Origin: Magnetococcales bacterium | Lineage (GTDB): Bacteria; Pseudomonadota; Magnetococcia; Magnetococcales; Magnetaquicoccaceae | Length of the DNA: 64,000 nucleotides | Assembly (NCBI GenBank): GCA_015231375.1 | Contig: JADGBT010000001.1 | Span: forward strand, 124,001-188,000 | Reading direction: 5' to 3' | In this document: one piece after another, positions 6,698-16,756 of the stretch | Position numbering within the stretch: position 1 is the stretch's first letter | Layout of the letters: every line of letters begins with the position of its first letter | The notes under the pieces: generated by a model | What the model was told of the DNA's origin: nothing | The model's database searches: none | What the model saw: only the letters and a program-made list of their open reading frames with translations | Program-made: the position numbers and the translations under genes

Positions 6698-7942
6698 CTA
6701 GAACTCCACAGCCAGTTTGACCGTGCCGGTATTGGCCGAGTTGTTGGTACCGGGCGCGGTGGAGGCGTCGGTGATATCGTAATCCTTGTCGTGCATCCAC
6801 TCCATGGCGAGGGTGGTGTGGTCGAAGATGCCCATCGACACGCCGACTTTGAGACGGGTTTCCGGGAAGCCCGCCCCGGCGCCCAGACCCAAAGCCTCGT
6901 CGCTGCCCTGCCAGGCGCCGGCGATGGTGGTCTCTTTGCCCATGAGTTCAAAGCCGTAACCCGCTTCCAGGTTCCAGGCGCTGGGTTTGGCGCCGATGCC
7001 GTTCCAGGTCAGTTCCGTGGGCGCGAAACGGTCCAGGGCGGTGATGTATTCGCCGATCAGGGTGATGCCGGAAAAGCCCACCTGCGCGTGCAGACCGGCT
7101 CCGGCCACGTGCGATTGCATGGCGTTCACCGTGGGAATCAGCGGGGTGATGACATCCGAATCCTCCAGGGAGTTGATCAGGCTGCCTCCGAAGTCGAACG
7201 TCACCTCCCGGATCTTGCCTCCGAAGCCCAGATGGGCCCCGAACTGGTCGATGCCGTCGTCGCTGCCGGCCTTGCGGCCATCGCCGTTGAAGGCGTAGAC
7301 CGAGCCATAGCCGCCTTTGTACTGGAAGCCCACTTCCACGATCGATTCGGCGGTTTCACCCAGGGTGAGGGTGAGGGGGTCGGTGATCAGGTTGGTGGTG
7401 AATTTGCCGAAGGGCACCACCTTGCGCCCGGCGGTGAGATAGAGGGGATATTTTTCCGTGTCTCCGAGGGTGATGGTGGCCTCGTCCAGATCCACCTGGG
7501 AACCGGCGGACTCTTCATGCAGCAGCACGACCCGACCGTTCACCCAGTCGGCGATTTTGGCGTCCACGGCCAGGGAGGCCGAATCCACCACGATGTCGTT
7601 GGTGCGGGTTTTGGCGAAATCGCGGGTGGTATTGGCCCGCACATCCACGCCACCGCTCAAGGTGATGCGCTCCGACCATTTCAGGCCCTCTTTCTGGGCG
7701 CTGGCGTTCTCCTTCTGGGCGTTTTCCGGAGCCGGGGGGGTGGGCTGGGGCGGGACTTCGCGGGGAGCCGGGGCGTGTTGCCGGGCGTTGAGCTCCTGTT
7801 TCAGTCCATTGATCTCTTGCTGCTGCTGCCGGAGTATTTTCCACATCTCTTCGCGTGAGGGCAGATTTTCGGCCATGGCAACGGAGGCCGTTCCCATCAG
7901 GGCGGTCGCAGCCAGGAGCGCAGGGGTGACATTCTTGAGCAT
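6698..7942 (-). CDS. LbtU-family outer-membrane siderophore porin
   Basis: Predicted outer-membrane beta barrel for uptake of iron chelates. The ATG at 7942 follows AAGGA closely and gives a signal peptide (LLAATALMGTASVAMA). Next come a short coiled coil (REEMWKILRQQQQEINGLKQEL region), a proline-rich linker, and a long series of alternating polar/hydrophobic strands ending in TGTVKLAVEF with terminal phenylalanine, the outer-membrane assembly signal. GRKVVPFGKF and the DxAxI-type strands match the LbtU/DUF3573 group known from Legionella. The 414-residue length fits. It sits directly downstream of feoABC on the same strand, which strengthens the iron role. Confidence 0.82.
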   Translation of the reverse strand: MLKNVTPALLAATALMGTASVAMAENLPSREEMWKILRQQQQEINGLKQELNARQHAPAPREVPPQPTPPAPENAQKENASAQKEGLKWSERITLSGGVDVRANTTRDFAKTRTNDIVVDSASLAVDAKIADWVNGRVVLLHEESAGSQVDLDEATITLGDTEKYPLYLTAGRKVVPFGKFTTNLITDPLTLTLGETAESIVEVGFQYKGGYGSVYAFNGDGRKAGSDDGIDQFGAHLGFGGKIREVTFDFGGSLINSLEDSDVITPLIPTVNAMQSHVAGAGLHAQVGFSGITLIGEYITALDRFAPTELTWNGIGAKPSAWNLEAGYGFELMGKETTIAGAWQGSDEALGLGAGAGFPETRLKVGVSMGIFDHTTLAMEWMHDKDYDITDASTAPGTNNSANTGTVKLAVEF

Positions 7943-8048
7943 GGTCAATCCTTCTGAACGGTTGTGGGTGTCAACGCGCACACACGATTGAAAAAGAGTG
8001 GATCCTGAAAGCCCTTGAGGGGGTGTATCGGATGGTGGCGCCATTTTC

Positions 8049-8294
8049 TCAAGGGTGATTCTCCGCGTCGTGGATCCAGGTATAACTCTCCTCCCGGTTT
8101 CCGGTGGCGCATCCCGTGCAACTGGAGCGGCAGGAGCCGGGGAGGGTGGTCATTTTCACTTTGCCTTTGCGCATCCAGTGGGCGAGCCGCTCGCGCAGGG
8201 TTTCAGGGTCCGCTTGCAAACGCTGCGCCATTTCTGTGATGGAGAGGCTCCCGGCTTCCTGAAGACAGGTCTTGATCGCGTTCAATGTGGCCAT
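8049..8294 (-). CDS. feoC: FeoC-like winged-helix iron-sulfur protein
   Basis: Small cytoplasmic regulator or stabiliser of FeoB. The 81-residue protein starts MATLNAIKTCLQEAGSLSIT and continues with a winged-helix fold (EMAQRLQADPETLRERLAHW). The cysteine cluster GSCRSSCTGC in the wing is the usual FeoC iron-sulfur ligand set. Its start overlaps the end of feoB by 13 bases, indicating translational coupling. The ATG at 8294 matches the family start, and the frame is open further upstream only inside feoB. Confidence 0.85.
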   Translation of the reverse strand: MATLNAIKTCLQEAGSLSITEMAQRLQADPETLRERLAHWMRKGKVKMTTLPGSCRSSCTGCATGNREESYTWIHDAENHP

Positions 8295-10636
8295 GAGAGG
8301 GCCTCCCGGGTCGGTTGGATGCGCGGTTGGATGGTCGCAGCGGCGTCGGAAGAGAGTCGGCGCATGATTCCCACCACCAGCAGCCAAAAGAGGATCAGTC
8401 CCGCGATCCATCCCAGGGATGACTCTGGATGGCGCGGCAGGGTGTTGATCTGGTAGTACAGGGTGGCGGCGCTCCAGGCCATGCCGGTGGTCCAGACGGC
8501 GGCGAACAGGGTCCATTTCCAGCCGGTTTCCTGGTAGATGGCCGAGATGGCCGCCACACATGGAAAATACAGCAGCACGAACAGCATATAGGAGATCGCT
8601 CCGACAGTGCCGTCGAACAACCGGGTCATGGCCCCCAGGGTTCCGGTGGTGACCTTGCCCGCCTGAGCCGCCTCTTCCAGGTTTTCGAACGTATCGATCC
8701 GCAAGCCGAGGGGATCCGACAGGGCGCTACCCAACTCGGAGAACTTTTCTCCGATCGAGGCCACGGCTTCTCCGGTCTTGGCCAGCAGATCCAAGGAGGT
8801 GGCCTCTTCGGCGGGGGTGGCCTCCTGTCCGCTCATCTGGTTGTAAAGGGCGTCCAAAGAGCCAATCACCGCCTCTTTGGCGAAAATGCCGATGAACAGT
8901 CCCACCGTGGCGGGCCAGTTCTCCTCATGGATGCCCATGGGGGTGAAAACCGGCGTGATCTGGCGACCGATCTGGCTCAACACCGATTTTTCCTGATTGG
9001 TGTTGCCGAAGCTGCCATCGCTGCCCATGGAGTTGAGCAGGCTCAAGACCATGATGACCGGAATCAGAACCCGGCTGGCCCGGGTGACGAAGCCTTTCAG
9101 GCGGTTGGCGGCATGCCGGAGCACGGCTCCGGGCGCGGGGAGATGGTACACGGGCAGTTCCATGATGAAGGGGGTCGCCTCTCCCCGCAGCAGGGTGTTC
9201 TTGAGGATCAGACCGGTCAGAATCGCGAATCCCACTCCGGCCAGATAGAGGAAAAAGACCACATTCTGTCCTCCCTGGGGAAAGAAGGCGGCCACGAACA
9301 GGGCATAGACCGGCATGCGGGCGCCGCAGGACATGAAGGGGTTCATCAGGATGGTGAGGATGCGGTCCCGTGAGTTTTCCAGGGTTCTGGCGCCGAGAAT
9401 GGCCGGCACGTTGCACCCGAAACCCACCATCATCGGAATGAAGGCCTTGCCGGGCAGACCGATGAAGCGCAGCAGACGATCCAGGATGAAGGCGGCGCGG
9501 GCCATGTAACCCGAATCCTCCAGCCACGACAGAAACAAAAACATGAAGCCGATGGGCGGAATGAAGGTGGACAGGGTTTGAATGCTGCCTCCCAGGCCAT
9601 CGGCCAGCACGGTGATCAACCAGTCCGGGGCCCGGACCCATTGCAGCGCCTCGCGGGTGCCTTCGACAAAGATCGCGCCGAACAGGATGTCGAAGAAATC
9701 GATGAAGACGCCCCCCAGATTGATGGTGAACAAAAACATGGCGTACAACACCGCCAGGAAAATGGGCAGGCCCAGTGCCCGATGCAGCAGAATGGCATCC
9801 AGCCGGTCGGTCAGGGCGTGGGAGGCGGCCCCCCGGGTGCGCACCGCTGCCGCCATGATCCGGTCGATCACCCGATAGCGGGCGTCGGCCACCAGGATGT
9901 CGGGTTCGTCGCCGGAGCTTTCCTCCAGGCGCGCGCGCCAGGGGGCCGCCAGGGTGGTGTATTCCGGTTCCCGGAAGAGGGCCGGCGCGCCGCCATCCCC
10001 TTCGATCAGTTTGAGCGCGATCCAGTGGGGATTCATCCGGAGCGCGCGGGCCGCCGGTTCCAGCGTGGGGGCCAGGGCGTCGATGGCGCTGGAGAGCGCT
10101 TCCGGGAGTTCCGGCCTGTGGGGTGGAGTGGCGGGGTGACGGTTGATCACTTCGGCGATGGCCTGACGTAGATCCTCCAGGCCGGTGCGTTTCTTGGCCA
10201 CCACCGCCACCACCGCGCAGCCCAGTATCCGCGAGAGGGCGGCGGTATCCAGCACCATCTCCCGTTCTTCGGCCACGTCCATCATGTTCAAGACCACCAT
10301 CAGGGGAACCCGCATCTCCATGAGTTGCAGGGTCAGATAGAGATTGCGTTCCAGATTGGAGGCGTCCAGAATGTTGACGATCAGGTCGTGCTCGCCGGAG
10401 AGAATGAAGTCCCGGGCCACCTGCTCATCCGGAGAGTGGGCCGCCAGGGAGTAGACCCCCGGCAGATCCACCACCGTGATCTCCCGGTCGTCCAGGCGGC
10501 AGATTCCCTCTTTGCGTTCCACGGTCACTCCCGGCCAGTTGCCGACGGTCTGCCGACTTCCGGTCAGGCGGTTGAACAGGGTGCTTTTGCCACAATTGGG
10601 ATTGCCGACAATCCCGATCACATGATTGGTCTCCAT
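8282..10636 (-). CDS. feoB: Ferrous iron transport protein B
   Basis: Inner-membrane Fe(II) transporter with an N-terminal G protein. The P-loop GNPNCGKST lies at residues 11-19, followed by VGNWPGVTVERKEG (switch I), the DLPGVYSL G3 motif and VVLNMMDVAEE. The transmembrane part contains GFGCNVPAI and MSCGARMPVYALF, with the conserved cysteines of the Gate motifs. At 784 residues it is full length. It follows feoA by two bases and overlaps feoC. A Fur-like site precedes the operon. The product brings in ferrous iron under low-oxygen conditions. Confidence 0.97.
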   Translation of the reverse strand: METNHVIGIVGNPNCGKSTLFNRLTGSRQTVGNWPGVTVERKEGICRLDDREITVVDLPGVYSLAAHSPDEQVARDFILSGEHDLIVNILDASNLERNLYLTLQLMEMRVPLMVVLNMMDVAEEREMVLDTAALSRILGCAVVAVVAKKRTGLEDLRQAIAEVINRHPATPPHRPELPEALSSAIDALAPTLEPAARALRMNPHWIALKLIEGDGGAPALFREPEYTTLAAPWRARLEESSGDEPDILVADARYRVIDRIMAAAVRTRGAASHALTDRLDAILLHRALGLPIFLAVLYAMFLFTINLGGVFIDFFDILFGAIFVEGTREALQWVRAPDWLITVLADGLGGSIQTLSTFIPPIGFMFLFLSWLEDSGYMARAAFILDRLLRFIGLPGKAFIPMMVGFGCNVPAILGARTLENSRDRILTILMNPFMSCGARMPVYALFVAAFFPQGGQNVVFFLYLAGVGFAILTGLILKNTLLRGEATPFIMELPVYHLPAPGAVLRHAANRLKGFVTRASRVLIPVIMVLSLLNSMGSDGSFGNTNQEKSVLSQIGRQITPVFTPMGIHEENWPATVGLFIGIFAKEAVIGSLDALYNQMSGQEATPAEEATSLDLLAKTGEAVASIGEKFSELGSALSDPLGLRIDTFENLEEAAQAGKVTTGTLGAMTRLFDGTVGAISYMLFVLLYFPCVAAISAIYQETGWKWTLFAAVWTTGMAWSAATLYYQINTLPRHPESSLGWIAGLILFWLLVVGIMRRLSSDAAATIQPRIQPTREALSWPH

Positions 10637-10638
10637 TT

Positions 10639-10869
10639 TCAGCCGATCCTTTCCACCAGAACGGCGCTGGCTTCGTCTTTGCGCAGCACCAGGGCAAATC
10701 CTTTCAACAGGATTTCCACCGGATCCCCCATGGGGGCCATCCGGCGGACCAGCAACCGTTCCCCACGGGTGACCCCCATGGCCAGCAACCGGGAACGGTA
10801 TGCGACGGATCCCTTGTTGTAACCGATGACACGCGCCTGCGCGCCCACTTCCAGATCGCCAATGGTCAT
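10639..10869 (-). CDS. feoA: Ferrous iron transport protein A
   Basis: SH3-like cytoplasmic partner of FeoB. The 76-residue protein has the family pattern: an early GxxxxVxGY turn (GAQARVIGYNKG), LLAMGVTRGERLLV, and DPVEILLKGFALVLRKDEA. It is the first gene of feoA-feoB-feoC on the minus strand, with a Fur-box-like sequence about 75-95 bases upstream of the start. Confidence 0.94.
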   Translation of the reverse strand: MTIGDLEVGAQARVIGYNKGSVAYRSRLLAMGVTRGERLLVRRMAPMGDPVEILLKGFALVLRKDEASAVLVERIG

Positions 10870-10938
10870 GGCTTTGTCTCCGTGATGAAGGGTGAACGTT
10901 GATTCAGGTCCATGCTAGTCGATCGGGGGTTTTGGCGT

Positions 10939-10964
10939 CAATAGAAATAATTCTCATTTGTATT
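10939..10964 (-). promoter_or_regulatory. Candidate Fur box upstream of feoA
   Basis: Read on the minus strand, the site contains AAATGAGAATTATTTCTATT, close to the classic Fur operator pattern of AAT-GA-AAT-ATT-type hexamer repeats. It is an AT-rich stretch within G+C-rich surroundings and lies immediately upstream of feoA. Iron-dependent repression of feoABC, and perhaps of the porin, is the likely consequence. Confidence 0.7.
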
Positions 10965-11311
10965 GCGTCTCGGTCTGGTCATGATCCGGTCGGGATTGGC
11001 TTGGGATTGGCGCACAGTCCGGTCGCCATCGGCCCGGGATCCGGTTCCGATCAGCGCCTGGGTCCGGTGCGGGCGACGGCACTGTTCATGCTTTGTTTGT
11101 GATACCTTTCCGCCGTGCCGGACGGGTAGTATCATGGCGAACAATCCGGGTTGAACAAGCGTCTCTTGGACGGGTGGCTGGGAGCAGGGAGTCTGTATCC
11201 GGCATGCGCCCTCCTTTGAAGAAGCCATCCCATGGTTTTTGATCGCGTGATCCTGCAATGGTGCCGGGCAACCCAAGGAGAGTGGAATTCAATGTCTGAT
11301 CCACGGATGAC
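10965..11311. other. Intergenic region between feoA and ymdB-like gene, no gene recognised
   Basis: Divergent promoters for feoA and the ymdB-like gene must lie here. Short inverted repeats are present, for example GTCCGG with CCGGAC. A 39-codon minus-strand frame with a good AGGAGG lies inside, but its product has no recognisable features. In some alphaproteobacteria the 6S RNA gene lies in this neighbourhood; I could not confirm one from the bases. Confidence 0.4.
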
Positions 11312-12160
11312 ATGGCGGTAAATCAACCCCGGGCGAATTCCCGGCGCGTCGGCGTGCTGGTGATCGGCGACATTTTCGGTCGTCCGGGTCGTCGGGCCAT
11401 TGCCCGGCACCTGGAAGCCCTCAAGAGCGCCTCGGGCGCCGAATTCGTGATCGCCAACGGCGAGAACGCCGCCGCTGGCGTGGGCATCACGCCGGACGTG
11501 GCCGACGAGTTGTTCAAGGCCGGAGTGGACGTGATCACCTCCGGCAACCACATCTGGCGTCACAAGGAGATCCAGGTGGCCCTGGCGGATCAAAAGCGCC
11601 TGTTGCGCCCTTTGAACTTTCCGCCGGGGGCGCCGGGTCGGGGGTTCGGGGTGTTCACCAGTCGCAGCGGGGCGCGCATCGGCGTGTTGAACCTCCAGGG
11701 CCGGGTCTTCATGGAGGATCTGGATTGTCCGTTCCGTGCCGCAGACGCGGTGCTGGACGCGACCCGGCTGGGACGGGACGTGGATCTTTGGATCGTGGAC
11801 ATGCACGCCGAAGCCTCTTCCGAGAAGACGGCGTTGGCGTTTCATCTGGATGGCAGGGTCACGGCGGTGGTGGGCACCCATACCCATGTGCCCACCGCCG
11901 ACCACCGGGTGCTCAAGCAGGGCACCGGATTCATCACCGATGTGGGCATGACCGGTTGTTACGATTCGATCATCGGCATGCAGGCCGAAACCGTCATGCC
12001 GCGATTCCTGACCAAACTGCCCACCCGTTTCGAGCCTGCCACGGGCGAGGGCATGTTGTGCGCGGTACTCGTCCGGGCCGATTTTCAGACCGGGCGCTGT
12101 CAGACCATCATCCCGGCGCGTGTCGGCGCGGGGTTGAGCGAAAGTTACTCATTTCAATAA
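11312..12160 (+). CDS. YmdB-type (TIGR00282) calcineurin-like phosphoesterase
   Basis: Cytoplasmic metallophosphoesterase of the YmdB family; characterised relatives hydrolyse 2',3'- or 3',5'-cyclic nucleotides. Metal-ligand motifs appear in order: IGDIFGRPGRRA, ANGENAAAGVGIT, SGNHIW, VDMHAEASSEK and GTHTHVPTAD, then FITDVGMTG. At 282 residues it has the family length. The ribosome-binding site before the ATG is weak, and the true start could be a few codons later (GVLVIGD is where homology starts). It precedes purC by 13 bases and may share its transcript. Confidence 0.9.
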   Translation: MAVNQPRANSRRVGVLVIGDIFGRPGRRAIARHLEALKSASGAEFVIANGENAAAGVGITPDVADELFKAGVDVITSGNHIWRHKEIQVALADQKRLLRPLNFPPGAPGRGFGVFTSRSGARIGVLNLQGRVFMEDLDCPFRAADAVLDATRLGRDVDLWIVDMHAEASSEKTALAFHLDGRVTAVVGTHTHVPTADHRVLKQGTGFITDVGMTGCYDSIIGMQAETVMPRFLTKLPTRFEPATGEGMLCAVLVRADFQTGRCQTIIPARVGAGLSESYSFQ

Positions 12161-12173
12161 GGATTGCTTGATC

Positions 12174-12899
12174 ATGGAAAAACGGGACCGGCTGTACGAG
12201 GGCAAGGCCAAGGTGATTTTCGCCACCGACGACCCCAACCTGTATGTTCAATATTTCAAGGACGACGCCACCGCCTTCAACGGGGTGAAGAAAGGCACCA
12301 TCACCGACAAAGGCGCGGTCAACAATCTGGTGGCTTCCAGACTGATGACCATCCTGGAAGCGGTGGGGATTCCGGTTCACTTCGTCAAGCGTCTCAACGA
12401 TCGGGAACAACTGATCCGCAAGGTGGAGATCATCCCGGTGGAGGTGGTGATTCGCAATGTGGTGGCCGGTTCCATGGCCAAACGGCTCGGACTGCCCGAG
12501 GGTCAGCCATTGCCCAGGCCGATCCTGGAGTTTTATTACAAGGCCGACGCCCTGGACGACCCCCTGGTCATCCGCGACCATGTGCTGGTGTTCGGTTGGG
12601 CCACGGAGGCGGAGTTGGCCTGGATCGAGCAAACCTGTTTGCGTATCAACGATGTGCTGATCGGCTTTTTCGCCAACATCGGCATTCGTTTGGTGGATTA
12701 CAAGCTGGAATTCGGACGCCTGGCCTCTCAGCCGGGTCAGGTGGTGCTGGCGGATGAAATCTCGCCGGATACCTGCCGTCTGTGGGATCTGGTCACCGGG
12801 GAGAAACTGGACAAGGATCGTTTTCGCCGTGATCTCGGCGGTGTGGTCGAAGCCTATCGCGAGGTGGCGCGGCGCATGGGACTGGCTCTCGACTCATGA
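12174..12899 (+). CDS. purC: SAICAR synthetase
   Basis: Cytoplasmic purine-pathway enzyme that joins aspartate to CAIR using ATP. It begins [20 protein letters not shown], the usual ATP-binding strand. [19 protein letters not shown] and [10 protein letters not shown] follow, then [14 protein letters not shown], the family signature. The ATG at 12174 is preferred to an in-frame TTG six bases earlier because AATAAGGA is correctly spaced. Length is 241 residues. Its stop overlaps the start of purL by four bases. Confidence 0.96.
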   Translation: MEKRDRLYEGKAKVIFATDDPNLYVQYFKDDATAFNGVKKGTITDKGAVNNLVASRLMTILEAVGIPVHFVKRLNDREQLIRKVEIIPVEVVIRNVVAGSMAKRLGLPEGQPLPRPILEFYYKADALDDPLVIRDHVLVFGWATEAELAWIEQTCLRINDVLIGFFANIGIRLVDYKLEFGRLASQPGQVVLADEISPDTCRLWDLVTGEKLDKDRFRRDLGGVVEAYREVARRMGLALDS

Positions 12900-15800
12900 C
12901 CACGCGCCCCGTCCTCGTGTGGCCGGGGGAGGTGTGCGACTCCCGGTTGCAGCTCTCATTCTGGCCCGACGAACTGGAGGTGCCGGTCTTCGTGGCCCGG
13001 TACGTCTATTTCATCGCCCTTTCCGAGCCTTTGGGACGCCAGGGAGAAGAGCGGCTCGCCGCCCTGTTGAACGCGGTTCCCCGGGAGTTGGCGCTGCATA
13101 CCTTTGTCCGGCCACCGTTGGTGGTGATTCCCCGTTTCGGTTCGATCTCCCCCTGGTCCACCAAGGCCACGGAGATTGTGCGCGGGTGCGGACTGACCGG
13201 GGTTTCACGGGTCGAACGGGGCGTGCTGCACGATTTTGGCGACCATCGGGTCAACCGGGCGCAGCGGGAACGGCTCGCACCGTTGCTTCACGACCGCATG
13301 ACCCAATCGGTGTGCGACAGTCTGGTGGAGGCGATGGGACTGTTTTCCACGGATGACGCCCGTCCTTTGGTTGCGGTGCCGGTGGAGGAGCTGGAACGGG
13401 TCAATACGGAGCTGGGGCTGGCGTTGTCGGGGGAGGAGATCCACTATCTGGCGGATCACTTCCGGCGCGTCGGGCGTCACCCCACGGACGTGGAACTGAT
13501 GATGTTCGCCCAGGCCAACTCCGAACATTGCCGGCACAAGATTTTCAACGCCGCCTGGGTGATCGATGGACGCGAGCAGCCGGAGACCCTGTTCGGCATG
13601 ATCCGGGAAACCGAGGCGCGCACGCCGTTTCCCGCCTTGTCGGCGTATTGCGACAACGCGGCGGTGATGCAGGGTGGCAGCGGGGAGAGTTTCGCGCCGG
13701 ATGACGCCGGGTTGTACCGCGCCACGCCGGGAGATCAGCATCTTTTGATGAAGGTCGAAACCCACAACCATCCCACGGCCATCTCCCCTTTTCCGGGAGC
13801 GGCCACCGGTTCCGGGGGGGAGATTCGCGACGAGGGCGCCACGGGACGGGGATCCAGGCCCAAGGCGGGATTGACGGGATTTTCCGTTTCCAATCTCCAT
13901 CTGCCCGGCGCGGTCCGGCCCTGGGAGGAGGAGTACGGCAGACCCGGACGGATCGTTTCGGCTTTGGAGATCATGATCGAAGGGCCGTTGGGGGCTGCGG
14001 CCTTCAACAACGAATTCGGACGCCCCAACCTGACCGGTTATTTCCGCACCTTCGAGCAGCGGGTCGGGGGGGAGGTGCGGGGGTATCACAAGCCCATCAT
14101 GGTGGCGGGCGGCGTGGGCACCATCGCACCGGAACAGATCGTCAAGCGTCCCCTGACGCCGGGAGCGTTGATCATCCAGATCGGCGGGCCGGCCATGCTG
14201 ATCGGCCTGGGGGGTGGGGCGGCCTCTTCCCAGACCAGCGGAGCCTCGCTGGCCGAGTTGGATTTCGCCTCGGTGCAGCGGGAGAACGCGGAGATGCAAC
14301 GCCGCTGCCAGGAGGTGATCAACGCCTGTGTGCAACGGGGCGAGGCGAATCCCATTTTGTCCATTCACGACGTGGGGGCGGGTGGACTCTCCAACGCGGT
14401 GCCCGAGTTGTTGCACGGGGGCGGCGTGGGCGGACGGCTCGACCTGGAGAACGTTCCCAACGACGATCTGTCCATGTCTCCCATGGAGGTCTGGTGCAAC
14501 GAGGCCCAGGAGCGTTATGTGCTGGCCATCGATCCTCGGGATGAGGCGTTGTTCGCCGGTTTTTGCGCGCGCGAACGGTGTCCGTTCCGGGTGTTGGGTC
14601 AGGCCACCGCCAAGCCGGATCTGGTGCTGACGGACGGGCGCAGCGGAGAGACCGCCATCGATCTGCCCATGGAGGTGCTGTTCGGCAAGCCTCCCCGCAT
14701 GACCCGTCGCACCCAGAACCGGGTGCCGCTGCGCATGCCGTTCGATACCCGTCCCATCTCCTTGCGGGAGGCCGCCGAGCGGGTGTTGCGTCTGCCCAGC
14801 GTGGCCGACAAGGGATTTTTGATCACCATCGGGGATCGGACCGTCACCGGGCTGGTGCATCGGGATCAGATGGTCGGCCCCTGGCAGGTGCCGGTGGCGG
14901 ACGCGGCGGTGACGTTGCGCGATTATCGGGGATTCGCCGGCGAGGCCATGGCCATGGGGGAACGCACCCCGGTGGCGTTGCTGGATCCGGCGGCGGCGGC
15001 TCGACTGGCGGTGGGAGAGGCGCTCACCAATCTGGTGTGCGCGCCGGTGCGGTCGTTGGAAGAGGTCAAGCTGTCTGCCAACTGGATGGCCGCCGCCTCC
15101 CATCCCGGTGAGGACGCCGCCTTGTTCGCGGCGGTGCGCGCCGTGGGGCTGGAACTCTGTCCGGCCTTGGGGATCGGCATTCCGGTGGGCAAGGACTCCT
15201 TGTCCATGAAGACGGTCTGGGACGAGCAGGGATCGCCCCGTGCGGTCACCTCGCCGGTGTCGTTGATCGTTTCGGCGTTCGCGGTGGTGGAGGATGTGCG
15301 CGGCTCCTTGACTCCGCAGTTGCGTACCGATCTGGGTCCAACGGATCTGCTGCTGGTGGATCTGGGCCATGGCCGGGACCGGCTGGGCGGATCGGCGGTG
15401 GCGCAGGTGTTTCGGCAGATGGGGGATGAACCCCCGGATCTGGATGATCCGGCGGCGTTCAAACGCTTTTTTGTCGAGATGCGCGCCCTGGCCGATGAAG
15501 GGTTGATCTTGAGCTATCACGATCGCAGCGATGGCGGCTTGTTCGTGACGTTGTGCGAAATGGCCTTCGCGGGTGGCACCGGTTTGGAGATCGAGCTGGA
15601 TGGCCTGGGCAGGGATACCCTGGCCGCGCTGTTTTCCGAGGAGTTGGGAGCGGTGTTGCAGGTGCGGCGTTCCCAACTGGAGAGGATCCGGGATCGTTTC
15701 GTCCGCCAGGGCATCGCGGCCATCCGGGTGGGTGCGCCGGTGCCGGGCGACCGGATCCGTTTCGCCCGCGAAGGACGGGAGGTGCTGGGCGCGGAGCGGG

Positions 15801-16726
15801 TTCATTATCGTCGGTTGTGGTCCGAGACCAGTTGGCGTCTGCGCGCCTTGCGGGATGATCCCGCGTGCGCCCGTCAGGAGTACGACGCCTTGTACGACGC
15901 GGCGGATCCGGGTCTGTCGGTGCGGGTGAATTTTTCTTCGTCTGCGCCTTTGATCAACCGGGGCGCCCGGCCCGAGGTGTTGATTCTGCGCGAACAGGGG
16001 GTCAATGGGCATGTGGAGATGGCCGCCGCCTTCCACGCCGCCGGTTTCGACGCCGTGGACGCCACCATGACCGATCTGGTGAGCGGTCGGATTCAACTGG
16101 AGCGGTATCGGGGGCTGGCGGCGTGCGGCGGGTTCTCCTACGGGGACGTGCTGGGGGCCGGGCAGGGATGGGCGCGATCGATTCTGTTCAATCCCGCCTT
16201 GAAGGAGTCGTTTCAGCGGTTCTTCCATCGCGCCGACACCTTTGCTTTGGGGGTGTGCAACGGGTGTCAGATGATGAGCGCCCTTAAGGAACTGATCCCC
16301 GGCGCGCAGGACTGGCCCCGGTTCGGGCGCAACCGCAGTGGTCGTTTCGAGGCCCGGTTGGTGAGTGTGGAGATCGCGGCCTCGCCGTCGGTGCTGTTGT
16401 CGGGCATGGCCGGTTCGCGTCTGCTGGTTCCGTGCGCGCATGGAGAGGGACGGGCCGATCCGTTGGTGACCAATCGGGCCGTGATCGCCGCCCGTTATGT
16501 GGACCATCGGGGCCGGGTGACCGAAGCCTATCCGGACAATCCCAATGGTTCGCCGGAGGGGGTCGCCGGGGTGACCAGTCGGGATGGTCGGGTCACCATC
16601 CTGATGCCGCATCCGGAACGGGTGTTTCGTTGGGTACAGCACTCCTGGAGTCCGGATGGCGTCCAGGGAGAGGGGCCTTGGTCCCGGATGTTTGGCAATG
16701 CCCGGTCTTGGTTGGATGGGGCGTGA
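12896..16726 (+). CDS. purL: Phosphoribosylformylglycinamidine synthase, single-chain long form
   Basis: Converts FGAR to FGAM with ATP and glutamine. This is the 1,276-residue fused type, as in E. coli (1,295), not the split PurS-PurL-PurQ type of most alphaproteobacteria. Visible parts: a PurS-like N-terminal domain with [15 protein letters not shown], a synthase domain ([37 protein letters not shown]), a second ATP-like half ([14 protein letters not shown]), and a C-terminal class I glutaminase ([12 protein letters not shown], the nucleophile in GVCNGCQMM, and PHPERVFR for the histidine-glutamate pair). ATGA overlap with purC indicates coupling. Confidence 0.97.
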   Translation: MTTRPVLVWPGEVCDSRLQLSFWPDELEVPVFVARYVYFIALSEPLGRQGEERLAALLNAVPRELALHTFVRPPLVVIPRFGSISPWSTKATEIVRGCGLTGVSRVERGVLHDFGDHRVNRAQRERLAPLLHDRMTQSVCDSLVEAMGLFSTDDARPLVAVPVEELERVNTELGLALSGEEIHYLADHFRRVGRHPTDVELMMFAQANSEHCRHKIFNAAWVIDGREQPETLFGMIRETEARTPFPALSAYCDNAAVMQGGSGESFAPDDAGLYRATPGDQHLLMKVETHNHPTAISPFPGAATGSGGEIRDEGATGRGSRPKAGLTGFSVSNLHLPGAVRPWEEEYGRPGRIVSALEIMIEGPLGAAAFNNEFGRPNLTGYFRTFEQRVGGEVRGYHKPIMVAGGVGTIAPEQIVKRPLTPGALIIQIGGPAMLIGLGGGAASSQTSGASLAELDFASVQRENAEMQRRCQEVINACVQRGEANPILSIHDVGAGGLSNAVPELLHGGGVGGRLDLENVPNDDLSMSPMEVWCNEAQERYVLAIDPRDEALFAGFCARERCPFRVLGQATAKPDLVLTDGRSGETAIDLPMEVLFGKPPRMTRRTQNRVPLRMPFDTRPISLREAAERVLRLPSVADKGFLITIGDRTVTGLVHRDQMVGPWQVPVADAAVTLRDYRGFAGEAMAMGERTPVALLDPAAAARLAVGEALTNLVCAPVRSLEEVKLSANWMAAASHPGEDAALFAAVRAVGLELCPALGIGIPVGKDSLSMKTVWDEQGSPRAVTSPVSLIVSAFAVVEDVRGSLTPQLRTDLGPTDLLLVDLGHGRDRLGGSAVAQVFRQMGDEPPDLDDPAAFKRFFVEMRALADEGLILSYHDRSDGGLFVTLCEMAFAGGTGLEIELDGLGRDTLAALFSEELGAVLQVRRSQLERIRDRFVRQGIAAIRVGAPVPGDRIRFAREGREVLGAERVHYRRLWSETSWRLRALRDDPACARQEYDALYDAADPGLSVRVNFSSSAPLINRGARPEVLILREQGVNGHVEMAAAFHAAGFDAVDATMTDLVSGRIQLERYRGLAACGGFSYGDVLGAGQGWARSILFNPALKESFQRFFHRADTFALGVCNGCQMMSALKELIPGAQDWPRFGRNRSGRFEARLVSVEIAASPSVLLSGMAGSRLLVPCAHGEGRADPLVTNRAVIAARYVDHRGRVTEAYPDNPNGSPEGVAGVTSRDGRVTILMPHPERVFRWVQHSWSPDGVQGEGPWSRMFGNARSWLDGA

Positions 16727-16756
16727 CATGGCGGGTTGACGAGTCAGGGGAGCACC

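Noticed and set aside
10965-11311. 6S RNA (ssrS) upstream of the ymdB-like gene
   Set aside because: The neighbourhood is suggestive, but I could not trace the long closing stem and central bubble in the bases.
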